From Maribacter luteus (lineage in GTDB: Bacteria; Bacteroidota; Bacteroidia; Flavobacteriales; Flavobacteriaceae): a DNA stretch of 64,000 nucleotides. The position numbers and the translations under genes were made by a program. The notes below the pieces were generated by a model. It saw only the letters and a list, made by a program, of their open reading frames with translations. It did not search any database and was not told where the DNA came from. Shown in pieces: positions 8,621 to 15,477 of the stretch; position 1 is the stretch's first letter; each line of letters starts with the position of its first letter. The stretch lies in contig NZ_WKJH01000030.1 of assembly GCF_009674825.1 (NCBI RefSeq), positions 434,001-498,000 on the forward strand, given 5' to 3'.

Positions 8621-8743
8621 CAAAAAAGACCCTGACAAAAATATCAGGGTCCTTTTTCAACAACCAAACAAATCAATGAAAATCAAGGGGGTCATTGATC
8701 AACCCTACGGGTTCCCCCATGGCCACCAGCAACAATGACCAAT
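8621..8743 (-). ncRNA. Candidate small RNA 2 (class B controlled)
   Basis: On the minus strand the RNA would start near 8743 just before GGTCATTG, which pairs with CAATGACC (plus-strand 8733-8740 with 8690-8697). Inside lies a 5-bp GGGTT/AACCC-type hairpin. The unpaired stretch TTTGTTTGGTTGTTGA (8672-8657), identical to RNA 1, follows. An 8-bp terminator (8628-8651) with a run of six T closes the unit. A -7 box TAAGTTTA lies at 8756-8749. The same terminator may also end the sulfide oxidoreductase mRNA, so a 3'-UTR-derived RNA is the alternative. Confidence 0.5.
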
Positions 8744-8779
8744 ATTTTTAAACTTAAGTAGATGAACTTAAAGAATTGA

Positions 8780-8793
8780 ATGATCGGGTTCAT
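8780..8793 (-). promoter_or_regulatory. Class B palindrome upstream of small RNA 2
   Basis: ATGATCGGGTTCAT has the ATGA-N6-TCAT core. Its centre (8786.5) is 30.5 bp before the first base of the TAAGTTTA box, one base off the spacing at the other class B promoters. It lies in the 3' untranslated part of the sulfide oxidoreductase transcript. Confidence 0.45.
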
Positions 8794-8844
8794 CATTATA
8801 AATCGTTTTGTCTTTGAAATCCTACGAGTCATTTTATATATATT

Positions 8845-10302
8845 TTATTCTGGAATCAGCCACCAAAATGGCCTCATTTTAGCTTTATACAAAAAGGCGT
8901 GGTGCAAGGCCAATTTTAGCCAATGCCCTGCCAATCCTATTTCCCCAAAGGTTTTACCTAAGCGCCTACCGTAAGTATCCGGGTATTTGTTAAAATCGGG
9001 AACTATAGGGAAGGTCGTTATACTTATACCACTTCCTTTGGTTATTCCATAACCTGAAGATGCTATACAGGCAGCTCCCATATTCCCCATTGAACCTTTA
9101 TGACGCAATGATGGTTTTTTATTATTTATGGTGTCTATGATATTATCCGCCACCAATTTGGCCGTAATACCCGAAGGCATTCCTGTACGGGGTGGCGCTG
9201 GTGAAATGGGCGTACCGTTTTTACTTACCCTAGGTTTGGATATAGCATGAGGCGGGGCAAATGCGATTCCCGGGGCAAAAATATTGGCATATGAAGGATT
9301 TTGATACGTTTCTGGCCAATCCTGTACAGTCCATTCCTCATAAGGCTTGGGTGTATAGTCAGCATCTACGATCATAAAACCCTTGAACAGTTTGTCCGTT
9401 ATATCTTTGTTATTTTTATCATAGGCCTTGAAACCATGTCCTGAAAATGCAGGAATCAACATCGTAAAATCATAGGTTTCCGTATGGTATTCCCCGTCCA
9501 AGGTTTCATAATGGGCAATCCCATCCTCGATTTTATTGACGCCTGCCCCTATTATCCATTTGATTCCCCGATCTTCGAACACCATTTCTACCAACTCGCT
9601 CGATTTCATGATGTTGCTGCCATAACTAAGGAGCATTCCATCCATACCAAAATCACCCAATTGAGGTTCGTTGGCTATCCATGTGAGTTCGGCCATGTCC
9701 CGTACACCATGTCTGTTCAATTCTTGCTCCACATTCAAAATATATTCAAATGCAGCACCTTGGCATGTAGATTTAGCGTGACCGGTCCCAATCAATATTT
9801 TCTTCTTTTTGCCTTGTTTCATCTCTTGGATCAATTGATCCAAAGCATGCCATGCTTCTGTAGCATGGGTATACGTACAAACTGAATAAGCCTTGTTGGT
9901 TGCGGGTTTTAAACCTTCGGTCATATCAAAGGCCAGCTTTGGACCAGTGGCATTTATAAGGTAATCGTAAGTGACCTTTTCCATCGCTCCGACTGTTTCA
10001 CCAGCAACGTATTCCGCAAGGATATAAGGTTTTTCAATCTCAGTATCCCCTTCCGGATGAAAAGTAACCACTTTAGCCTGTTTATATTCTATTCCTTTTT
10101 TCTTGTATAAAGGCGCCAAAGGAAAAATGATGTCTTTTGGTTGCATACGTCCTGTGCCGACCCAAATATTAGAAGGTACCCATTGATAATTACTATTGGG
10201 GGAAACTACGGTTACCGTATGCTTCTTTGATAGTTTTCTGCGTAAATGGGTCGCTGCAACGTGCCCGGAAATACCGGCACCCAAAACAACAATTCTAGAC
10301 AT
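8845..10302 (-). CDS. sqr: Sulfide:quinone oxidoreductase-type flavoprotein
   Basis: This 485-residue enzyme of the flavoprotein disulfide reductase group would oxidise sulfide to persulfide or polysulfide and pass electrons to membrane quinone. The FAD-binding GxGxxG is at the start (VVLGAGISGHVAA). The three redox cysteines of SQR are in their usual contexts: Cys142 in YSVCTYTHA, Cys180 in STCQGAAFEY and Cys412 in GAACIASSGYG. No signal peptide is seen; SQRs bind the membrane peripherally. It is somewhat longer than classical SQRs, so the subtype is open. Two operator sites lie upstream, one of each class. Neighbours include cytochrome bd and, further on, rhodanese and a sulfite-oxidase-type enzyme, which supports a sulfide-oxidising role. 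Confidence 0.8.
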   Translation of the reverse strand: MSRIVVLGAGISGHVAATHLRRKLSKKHTVTVVSPNSNYQWVPSNIWVGTGRMQPKDIIFPLAPLYKKKGIEYKQAKVVTFHPEGDTEIEKPYILAEYVAGETVGAMEKVTYDYLINATGPKLAFDMTEGLKPATNKAYSVCTYTHATEAWHALDQLIQEMKQGKKKKILIGTGHAKSTCQGAAFEYILNVEQELNRHGVRDMAELTWIANEPQLGDFGMDGMLLSYGSNIMKSSELVEMVFEDRGIKWIIGAGVNKIEDGIAHYETLDGEYHTETYDFTMLIPAFSGHGFKAYDKNNKDITDKLFKGFMIVDADYTPKPYEEWTVQDWPETYQNPSYANIFAPGIAFAPPHAISKPRVSKNGTPISPAPPRTGMPSGITAKLVADNIIDTINNKKPSLRHKGSMGNMGAACIASSGYGITKGSGISITTFPIVPDFNKYPDTYGRRLGKTFGEIGLAGHWLKLALHHAFLYKAKMRPFWWLIPE

Positions 10303-10323
10303 TCTTGGTTATTTAAATTTCAA

Positions 10324-10367
10324 TAAAATTAATCTGGATGTGAAATGAACGCAATGACCATAATCAT
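10324..10367 (-). promoter_or_regulatory. Proximal sqr promoter with class B palindrome
   Basis: ATGACCATAATCAT (10354-10367) is centred exactly 29.5 bp before a TAATTTTA box (10331-10324, 5 of 6). The predicted start is near 10319, giving a leader of about 17 nt. The 20-bp context is nearly the same as that at 8394-8413 in front of the OB-fold gene. Confidence 0.65.
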
Positions 10368-10391
10368 GTACGATCTTTTGCATTACTTCTG

Positions 10392-10435
10392 TAAAGATTA
10401 TATTTTGAGGAAACCTATACTGCCACTTTTGTTAC
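10392..10435 (-). promoter_or_regulatory. Distal sqr promoter with class A palindrome
   Basis: GCCACTTTTGTTAC (10422-10435) is a class A site with a degenerate left half. An AATCTTTA box (4 of 6) lies at 10399-10392, at class II spacing. It stands 68 bp upstream of the class B site, so sqr may respond to two signals. Confidence 0.5.
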
Positions 10436-10499
10436 ACATCCAACAAGTTTATAACTTATTGTGTATAGAAATCATTAAAAAGTCAGTGAAGGGCTTTTT

Positions 10500-11576
10500 T
10501 TAATGTTCCCCGTAGCCAACATCATCCATTTTGCCCTTGAATACACGATATTGTATTACCATATAGAAAATGACCAACACCAATGCTATAAAGAACCAAT
10601 TCATACCAACGGATAAACCATAGTCGTGAGCAGCAACATTATTCAAGGTCAATGAAGGGTTCAAATCATTCGTAGACGGTAATAATTTAGGAAATATGGA
10701 TGCAACGGTTGAAGACAAGCCTCCCAACAAAAACAATGAGGAAAACAAAAATCCCATACCGTGCTTTTTAAAGGTCCTAACTTTGAACAAGCCGAACAAG
10801 CCCACAAAAGTTATAATCGGGAATATCCACATTAAGGGATATTTTATGAAATTATGAAAAGGATCAGGTTCTATTATATGCCAAACCAACAATGAAACAA
10901 CCACTAAGGCCAGCAATACGAAATTCAGGATAAAGACTGTTTTTTTCAATTTTTCATTTATACTGGAATTCGTTTTGAATATAATCCAATTGGCCCCATG
11001 GATGGTCAAGGCCACCACACTAACAACACCCAAGAACAACGTAAACCAATCGATTATACCCAATTGTTCGGCTTGGGGGCTGAATGAAGCGTTCCATAAT
11101 GGCAAAAAGAAATAATGGGCCTCTTGGGTAGAAACCCCATTTTCGACCATTCCTAAATTAACACCCCTTACCACATTACCAAGGGCTACACCAAAGAACA
11201 ACGCCAACAATAAACTGGCAATACCAAAGGCCTTGTCCCAGATCAATTCCCATAAACTATTATGCACCTGCCCCCTCAACTCCAAGCCTATGGCCCTAAA
11301 AATAAGCAACCATAGAATCATGATCAATGGTAGGTAAAATCCGCTGAAAGAAGAAGCATAAAGTGTAGGGAACGCAAAAAACAATACGCCCCCGGCTGCA
11401 ATCAACCAAACCTCATTTGCGTCCCAAAAAGGTCCGATAGCACTGGTAATGGCTTTTTTGTCCTTCTCTTTTTTTGCAAAAAACAAATGAACTATTCCTG
11501 CTCCGAAATCATAGCCATCGAGAACCACATAGATGGCCAACATTGTTACTAAAACGATATACCAAAATAATTCCAT
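10500..11576 (-). CDS. cydB: Cytochrome bd oxidase subunit II
   Basis: This 358-residue membrane protein starts with the typical CydB segment (VLDGYDFGAGIVHL) and has about nine hydrophobic helices. With CydA it forms the quinol oxidase that reduces oxygen with high affinity and resists sulfide and NO. I chose the ATG at 11576, two bases after the cydA stop; an overlapping TTG at 11582 would add two residues. It lies downstream of cydA and about 200 bp before sqr, with a stop at 10500. Confidence 0.93.
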   Translation of the reverse strand: MELFWYIVLVTMLAIYVVLDGYDFGAGIVHLFFAKKEKDKKAITSAIGPFWDANEVWLIAAGGVLFFAFPTLYASSFSGFYLPLIMILWLLIFRAIGLELRGQVHNSLWELIWDKAFGIASLLLALFFGVALGNVVRGVNLGMVENGVSTQEAHYFFLPLWNASFSPQAEQLGIIDWFTLFLGVVSVVALTIHGANWIIFKTNSSINEKLKKTVFILNFVLLALVVVSLLVWHIIEPDPFHNFIKYPLMWIFPIITFVGLFGLFKVRTFKKHGMGFLFSSLFLLGGLSSTVASIFPKLLPSTNDLNPSLTLNNVAAHDYGLSVGMNWFFIALVLVIFYMVIQYRVFKGKMDDVGYGEH

Positions 11577-11578
11577 AT

Positions 11579-12910
11579 TCAATGTTTTATAATGTGAGGA
11601 CCTTTATTGATGATTTTACCGACCAGCATTAGGAACAAGAGGCCCAATAACAAGTAAAGCCCTATAAAACCTAACAAAGTAAATAACGTGTTTCCTGAAG
11701 AAACAGTTGGAGAAGCCCCTTCGGACGTACGCAATAGATTATAGACCAACCAAGGTTGGCGTCCCAGTTCCGAAGTATACCATCCTGTAGTATTGGCTAT
11801 ATATGGGAACGGCAGCATGAACAATAACGACCATAATATCCATTTGGTCTTATATAATTTTTTTCGAAATAATTGAACGGTAGCAACAAGCATCAATGCT
11901 ATAAAAATAGTTCCCAAACCGACCATTATATGATACGAATAGTAAAGTCCGGGCACATTGGTAGGGTAATCCTTGGCATCAAATTCGTTTAGTCCTTTGA
12001 TCTCTGCATTCCAATCCTGATAGGTTAAAAAGCTCAAGATATTGGGAACCGCTATTTTATTGTCCAATTTTTTCTCGAGCATATTGGGTTGACCGATCAG
12101 TACGATTTCCGACCCTCCTTGTTCGGTCTCGAAAATACCTTCCATGGCCGCAAAGGTCACTGGCTGGTATTTTACCACATTTTTAGCAACCATATCACCC
12201 GTTGGGAAGGCTACCAGTATGCTGGATATGAGACCAAAAACAACCCCGGTTTTCACGAACAACTTACCGAACTCACTATGCTTATTATTCAGAATATAAA
12301 AAGCCCCAATTGCCGCTACGACAAAAGATGATGTAATTACCGAAGCCAATTGATTATGTAGGTATGACGGCCATAACCAAGGATTAGAAAATAGGGCAGA
12401 AAAGTTATTGAGTACGAATTTTCCGTTCTCCAAAATCTCATAACCCACAGGAAATTGCATCCAGGAGTGGGTGGCGATAATGAGGAAGCCACTTGCCCAA
12501 GAGCCTAAAAAGACCATTAAACCGGTCACAAAATGCAATTTATGCCCTAACAGCTTTTCACCAAAAAGAAACAGGCCCAAAAAAGAGGACTCCAAAAAGA
12601 AGGAGAACATACCCTCCATTGCCAAAGTTTGCCCGATAATGCCTCCGGTCAGTTCGGAAAACTTGGCCCAGTTGGTTCCAAATTGAAACTCCATCGGAAT
12701 TCCGGTAACGACCCCCATCGCAAAATTGAGGGCGAAAATCCTCATCCAGAATTTTGCCGCTTCATTGTATTTCTCCAATTTAGACCTAAGGAACTTCCAT
12801 TTGAAATAGACGATCATCAAGGACAGCCCCATGGTCAATTGTGGAAAGAGATAGTGAAAGGTAATCGTGAACGCAAATTGCATCCTGTCATAAAAAAGCA
12901 TGTCTTCCAT
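11579..12910 (-). CDS. cydA: Cytochrome bd oxidase subunit I
   Basis: The 443-residue subunit carries the hemes. His19 (TFHYLFPQLTMG) matches the b595 ligand position, SYLHNQL carries the second conserved His, and the GRQPWLVYNLLRT signature is present. The region between them is short, so this is the short-Q-loop form of bd oxidase. It acts at the inner membrane as a quinol oxidase. The promoter at 12972-13015 has a strong class A palindrome, which suggests induction under low oxygen, NO or sulfide. cydB follows after two bases. Confidence 0.95.
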   Translation of the reverse strand: MEDMLFYDRMQFAFTITFHYLFPQLTMGLSLMIVYFKWKFLRSKLEKYNEAAKFWMRIFALNFAMGVVTGIPMEFQFGTNWAKFSELTGGIIGQTLAMEGMFSFFLESSFLGLFLFGEKLLGHKLHFVTGLMVFLGSWASGFLIIATHSWMQFPVGYEILENGKFVLNNFSALFSNPWLWPSYLHNQLASVITSSFVVAAIGAFYILNNKHSEFGKLFVKTGVVFGLISSILVAFPTGDMVAKNVVKYQPVTFAAMEGIFETEQGGSEIVLIGQPNMLEKKLDNKIAVPNILSFLTYQDWNAEIKGLNEFDAKDYPTNVPGLYYSYHIMVGLGTIFIALMLVATVQLFRKKLYKTKWILWSLLFMLPFPYIANTTGWYTSELGRQPWLVYNLLRTSEGASPTVSSGNTLFTLLGFIGLYLLLGLLFLMLVGKIINKGPHIIKH

Positions 12911-12971
12911 ACCAGAAATTCTTTAAATGAATGTATATAAAATAGAGCTTGAATCCATGTTAAGAAGCATC

Positions 12972-13015
12972 AAATGTCACTTATCAATAAGAGAAAAACC
13001 GTAACCTTTGTTACA
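12972..13015 (-). promoter_or_regulatory. cydAB promoter with class A palindrome
   Basis: GTAACCTTTGTTAC (13002-13015) is centred exactly 29.5 bp before a GACATTTG box (12979-12972, 5 of 6 with TAnnTTTG). The predicted start is near 12967, giving a leader of about 57 nt. Confidence 0.7.
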
Positions 13016-13106
13016 ATAATGTAAAATTAAAAAAAGTTGTCACGGCAAGTGCATTCAAACCTAATAATTTGAAAATAAATTGGTCATTGAAAAACTACCC
13101 GTTTCC

Positions 13107-13142
13107 ATAAAAAAAGCCCTATGAATTAAATTCACAGGGCTT
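13107..13142 (-). terminator. Terminator of the ric operon
   Basis: AAGCCCT (13114-13120) and AGGGCTT (13136-13142) form an arm, with an inner TGAAT/ATTCA pairing. On the minus strand seven T residues follow. It sits about 50 bp beyond the stop of the hemerythrin/PAS gene. Confidence 0.8.
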
Positions 13143-13192
13143 AACGTCATCAATAAAAAAATCCTATTTAAAACAAAACATGGGACAAACGA

Positions 13193-14167
13193 TTAATCCC
13201 AATCCAACAATCTTTTTTGTCCTTCCAACTTTTGGATATCAGTTATATCCTGGGACATTTCAATGACCCCTTTATAGTTTTTGTCATTATCCCGTATAGC
13301 GAAGTATCTGATATGAATGACCCTTCCTTTAAAATTGAACCAAAATTCTGCCACATCTTTGGTGCCTGCCTTAAATTCAGCTACAATCCTCAACACCATA
13401 TCAACACTCTTGGGCGGATGACAAAAACGGACTTCCCTACCAATAATACCTTTACTCCTGGCAAATACCCTATCATCTCCCCTATTATAGAAAATCACTT
13501 TATCATTTTCATCTACATAAGTAATATCGACAGGTAAAAAACGCAACAATAAATTAACCTGTTCCGGGGTCATATAACCTTCATCATAATGAAAAGTGTT
13601 CTCTAAGGAAAAGGATAAATCCCGCTTTTTAAAATCTTCGCTAGGATGTACGTACTTCTCTTCAATAAAAGGGTAAGGGGATGGTTTCCGCAACAACATC
13701 CATCCAATCTCCTCATCCCCTTGATAAAACTCCTTCCATTCTTCTTCTGTCAATAATTCCATTGCTGTAGGGAACAAACGCATATCCTCGATCCCCATTA
13801 ACCTCTTGATCCCATCAATAAGGTACGGTAGGTTATCAACTATTTTTTCAATGTTTCTTTCAGCATTGTACGTATTGATCAATCGGATCTGGTCCCTTAA
13901 GTTATCGTGAAAAGACCACATTCCTTGGCTCGGGCCGTTCCAACCATGTTTTTCCAAATAAGGAAACAATTGATTTTCCTTACGTTTGAATCTCTTTTCG
14001 ATAGTTGTGAGTTGATTGTAAATATTGAAATACTTTTCAAAATCCTCAACTGGATCGGCCTCGTAAAGTTCCAACAACAAATCATTGATCAAAGCACCTT
14101 CCTCGTAATATACTTTAACAGGATGCCCAACGGGCAATGTTTCAACTGTGGGTAAAAATGAATTCAT
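13193..14167 (-). CDS. Hemerythrin-like plus PAS domain protein (DUF438 type)
   Basis: The 324-residue soluble protein has an N-terminal HHE hemerythrin-like helical bundle (residues about 15-165). His and acidic iron-ligand candidates lie in HPVKVYYEEG, RKENQLFPYLEKHG, WSFHDNLRDQ and GIEDMRLFP. A PAS domain follows (about 215-315, VDITYVDENDKVIFYN through FAIRDNDKNYKGVIEMSQDIT). No output domain follows. Its ATG overlaps the last base of the ric stop (TAATG), so translation is coupled. The pairing suggests sensing or handling of NO, oxygen or iron together with Ric. The role is inferred. Confidence 0.75.
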   Translation of the reverse strand: MNSFLPTVETLPVGHPVKVYYEEGALINDLLLELYEADPVEDFEKYFNIYNQLTTIEKRFKRKENQLFPYLEKHGWNGPSQGMWSFHDNLRDQIRLINTYNAERNIEKIVDNLPYLIDGIKRLMGIEDMRLFPTAMELLTEEEWKEFYQGDEEIGWMLLRKPSPYPFIEEKYVHPSEDFKKRDLSFSLENTFHYDEGYMTPEQVNLLLRFLPVDITYVDENDKVIFYNRGDDRVFARSKGIIGREVRFCHPPKSVDMVLRIVAEFKAGTKDVAEFWFNFKGRVIHIRYFAIRDNDKNYKGVIEMSQDITDIQKLEGQKRLLDWD

Positions 14168-14877
14168 TATGCTATGATTTTTAAAGCTTTAGGTTTCAAA
14201 ATATGTTTTTCGAAGTGCAAGTATTTATGTACCTCATTATCTAATTGTTGTAAACTTTGGTACAAGAATCGGTATGAATTACAAGCATCTTCCGGTGCGG
14301 TGTAGTTCGATGACAGGTCTGATATCTTATTGAACAGATCAACGATGGGCCTTTTCTCCGAAGAAAGGGTTTCTATTGCTCTTTTTAGCGTTTTTATCTG
14401 TTTCATTGTAATTTCTGCCCTAGGATGGTCCAACCTCAATATATCATCGATTGCTGGAAAAAAGCTATCCAAAGTACTTGCGATTGTCCTATTTGTATAC
14501 GCTCTAATTTTCTGAAGATGTTCATTTATTGCCACAACCTCAATATGACGATCACCATGCACATCGGCAACTTTAGAGGCCAATGGCATTATAAGTTCAA
14601 AACTATTATTTATGGTTCGATGGTATTCATTTTTCGCCATTTGCATAAGCGAACCAAGGTCATGATCGGTTAGGCTGCCCGTTCCATTGATTTTGTCGTT
14701 AACCGATTCAATCTCATGCTTTAAGACTTCAAATGCAATATCTTTTTCCTTACATACTGCTTCCAAGGTCATACCTCCCCCACAGCAAAAATCTATTTTA
14801 TATTTACTGAAAATATGATCTGACCCCAAATTTTTGGAGACTACTTCAGCGACTGTATTTTCTTTTACTATTCCCAT
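14167..14877 (-). CDS. ric: Iron-sulfur cluster repair di-iron protein (RIC/ScdA/YtfE)
   Basis: This 236-residue cytoplasmic protein has the N-terminal DUF542 (ScdA_N) domain with the signature KYKIDFCCGGG, then a hemerythrin-like di-iron domain with conserved His/Glu (NEYHRTINN, DVHGDRHIE, LDHPRAEI and LHFEKHIL). The family repairs Fe-S clusters damaged by NO or peroxide. Length is normal. It is first in a two-gene unit with the PAS protein. Its promoter carries a class B palindrome, so it is likely induced by nitrosative stress through a Crp/Fnr-type regulator. Confidence 0.93.
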   Translation of the reverse strand: MGIVKENTVAEVVSKNLGSDHIFSKYKIDFCCGGGMTLEAVCKEKDIAFEVLKHEIESVNDKINGTGSLTDHDLGSLMQMAKNEYHRTINNSFELIMPLASKVADVHGDRHIEVVAINEHLQKIRAYTNRTIASTLDSFFPAIDDILRLDHPRAEITMKQIKTLKRAIETLSSEKRPIVDLFNKISDLSSNYTAPEDACNSYRFLYQSLQQLDNEVHKYLHFEKHILKPKALKIIA

Positions 14878-14912
14878 AGCATAGTTTTTAGTAGTATATT
14901 TATTAAAGATTA

Positions 14913-14978
14913 AAAGACTTGTTTGTCTTTAATACAAAGAAAACAGTCTTTATAAATCTAAATTATGATAAATATCAG
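14913..14978 (-). promoter_or_regulatory. ric promoter with class B palindrome and a second inverted repeat
   Basis: ATGATAAATATCAG (14965-14978) is centred exactly 29.5 bp before a TTTCTTTG box (minus strand 14942-14935, 5 of 6). Just downstream lies AAAGAC-N6-GTCTTT (14913-14930), a perfect inverted repeat at or after the predicted start that could bind a repressor. On the plus strand a perfect TAACTTTG box (14999-15006) points at the gene starting at 15011. Confidence 0.6.
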
Positions 14979-15010
14979 TTTATGAATAAAAGTTGCCTTA
15001 ACTTTGTATT

Positions 15011-15388
15011 GTGAACAAATATCGCAGGACCATAACGACCTTATTCTTGGTTTTAACCCTCGCCAGTAGTTTAAAAGTTGCCGGCACCCTTGGCTATTAT
15101 GCACTGTTCACCGATGATTTTATTGAGCGCTATTGTGAAAATAAAGAGCGGCCCGAACTACATTGTGACGGCAAGTGTTATTTGGCGAAAATGCTCTTGC
15201 AAGAATCCAATGATGATAATCCGCCCATAAATGTTGAGCTATTAAAAAACGAAACTGTTCTCTTTTTAGAAAAAAGTCCTGTTTTTGAGTTTATAGGTGA
15301 CAAAGATTCGGTTATAGCCAATTATCAGTACACGAATCACTACGAATACAACTACCAAAAAAAGCCCACCCACCCACCACGCATGTAG
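15011..15388 (+). CDS. Small membrane-anchored CxxxC protein beside the copper receptor
   Basis: This 125-residue protein has one N-terminal hydrophobic segment (TTLFLVLTLASSLKVAGTLGYY). A short periplasmic part with CENKERPELHCDGKCYLAKML follows, so three cysteines lie within about 16 residues, including CDGKC. The tail is basic and proline/histidine rich (KKPTHPPRM). The start is a GTG at 15011, right at the start expected from the TAACTTTG box, so the mRNA may be leaderless. The family is uncharacterised. The Cys/His content and the copper receptor 90 bp downstream suggest copper handling, which is an inference. Confidence 0.6.
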   Translation: MNKYRRTITTLFLVLTLASSLKVAGTLGYYALFTDDFIERYCENKERPELHCDGKCYLAKMLLQESNDDNPPINVELLKNETVLFLEKSPVFEFIGDKDSVIANYQYTNHYEYNYQKKPTHPPRM

Positions 15389-15477
15389 CATTTATTCCAA
15401 TTCTTTTCTATGGTGGGCAGTACATTTTAACGTATTGTCCCTCAGCCTTGTTTTAACTATACTAAAAAGAATCAACA

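Noticed and set aside
8472-8651. Reading the two hairpins and repeated 16-mer as a CRISPR or mobile repeat
   Set aside because: There are only two copies, the repeats flank unrelated hairpins, there are no cas genes or target duplications, and both ends fit promoter and terminator signals.
8676-8738. 20-residue plus-strand frame (MKIKGVIDQPYGF...) in the sqr/OB-fold gap
   Set aside because: It lies antisense to candidate small RNA 2, in its hairpin region; the inverted repeats and terminators explain the bases better than a peptide.
12975-12988. ATGTCACTTATCAA upstream of cydA as a class B site
   Set aside because: Two mismatches in the core, and no -7 box at the matching distance; it overlaps the -7 box of the class A promoter.
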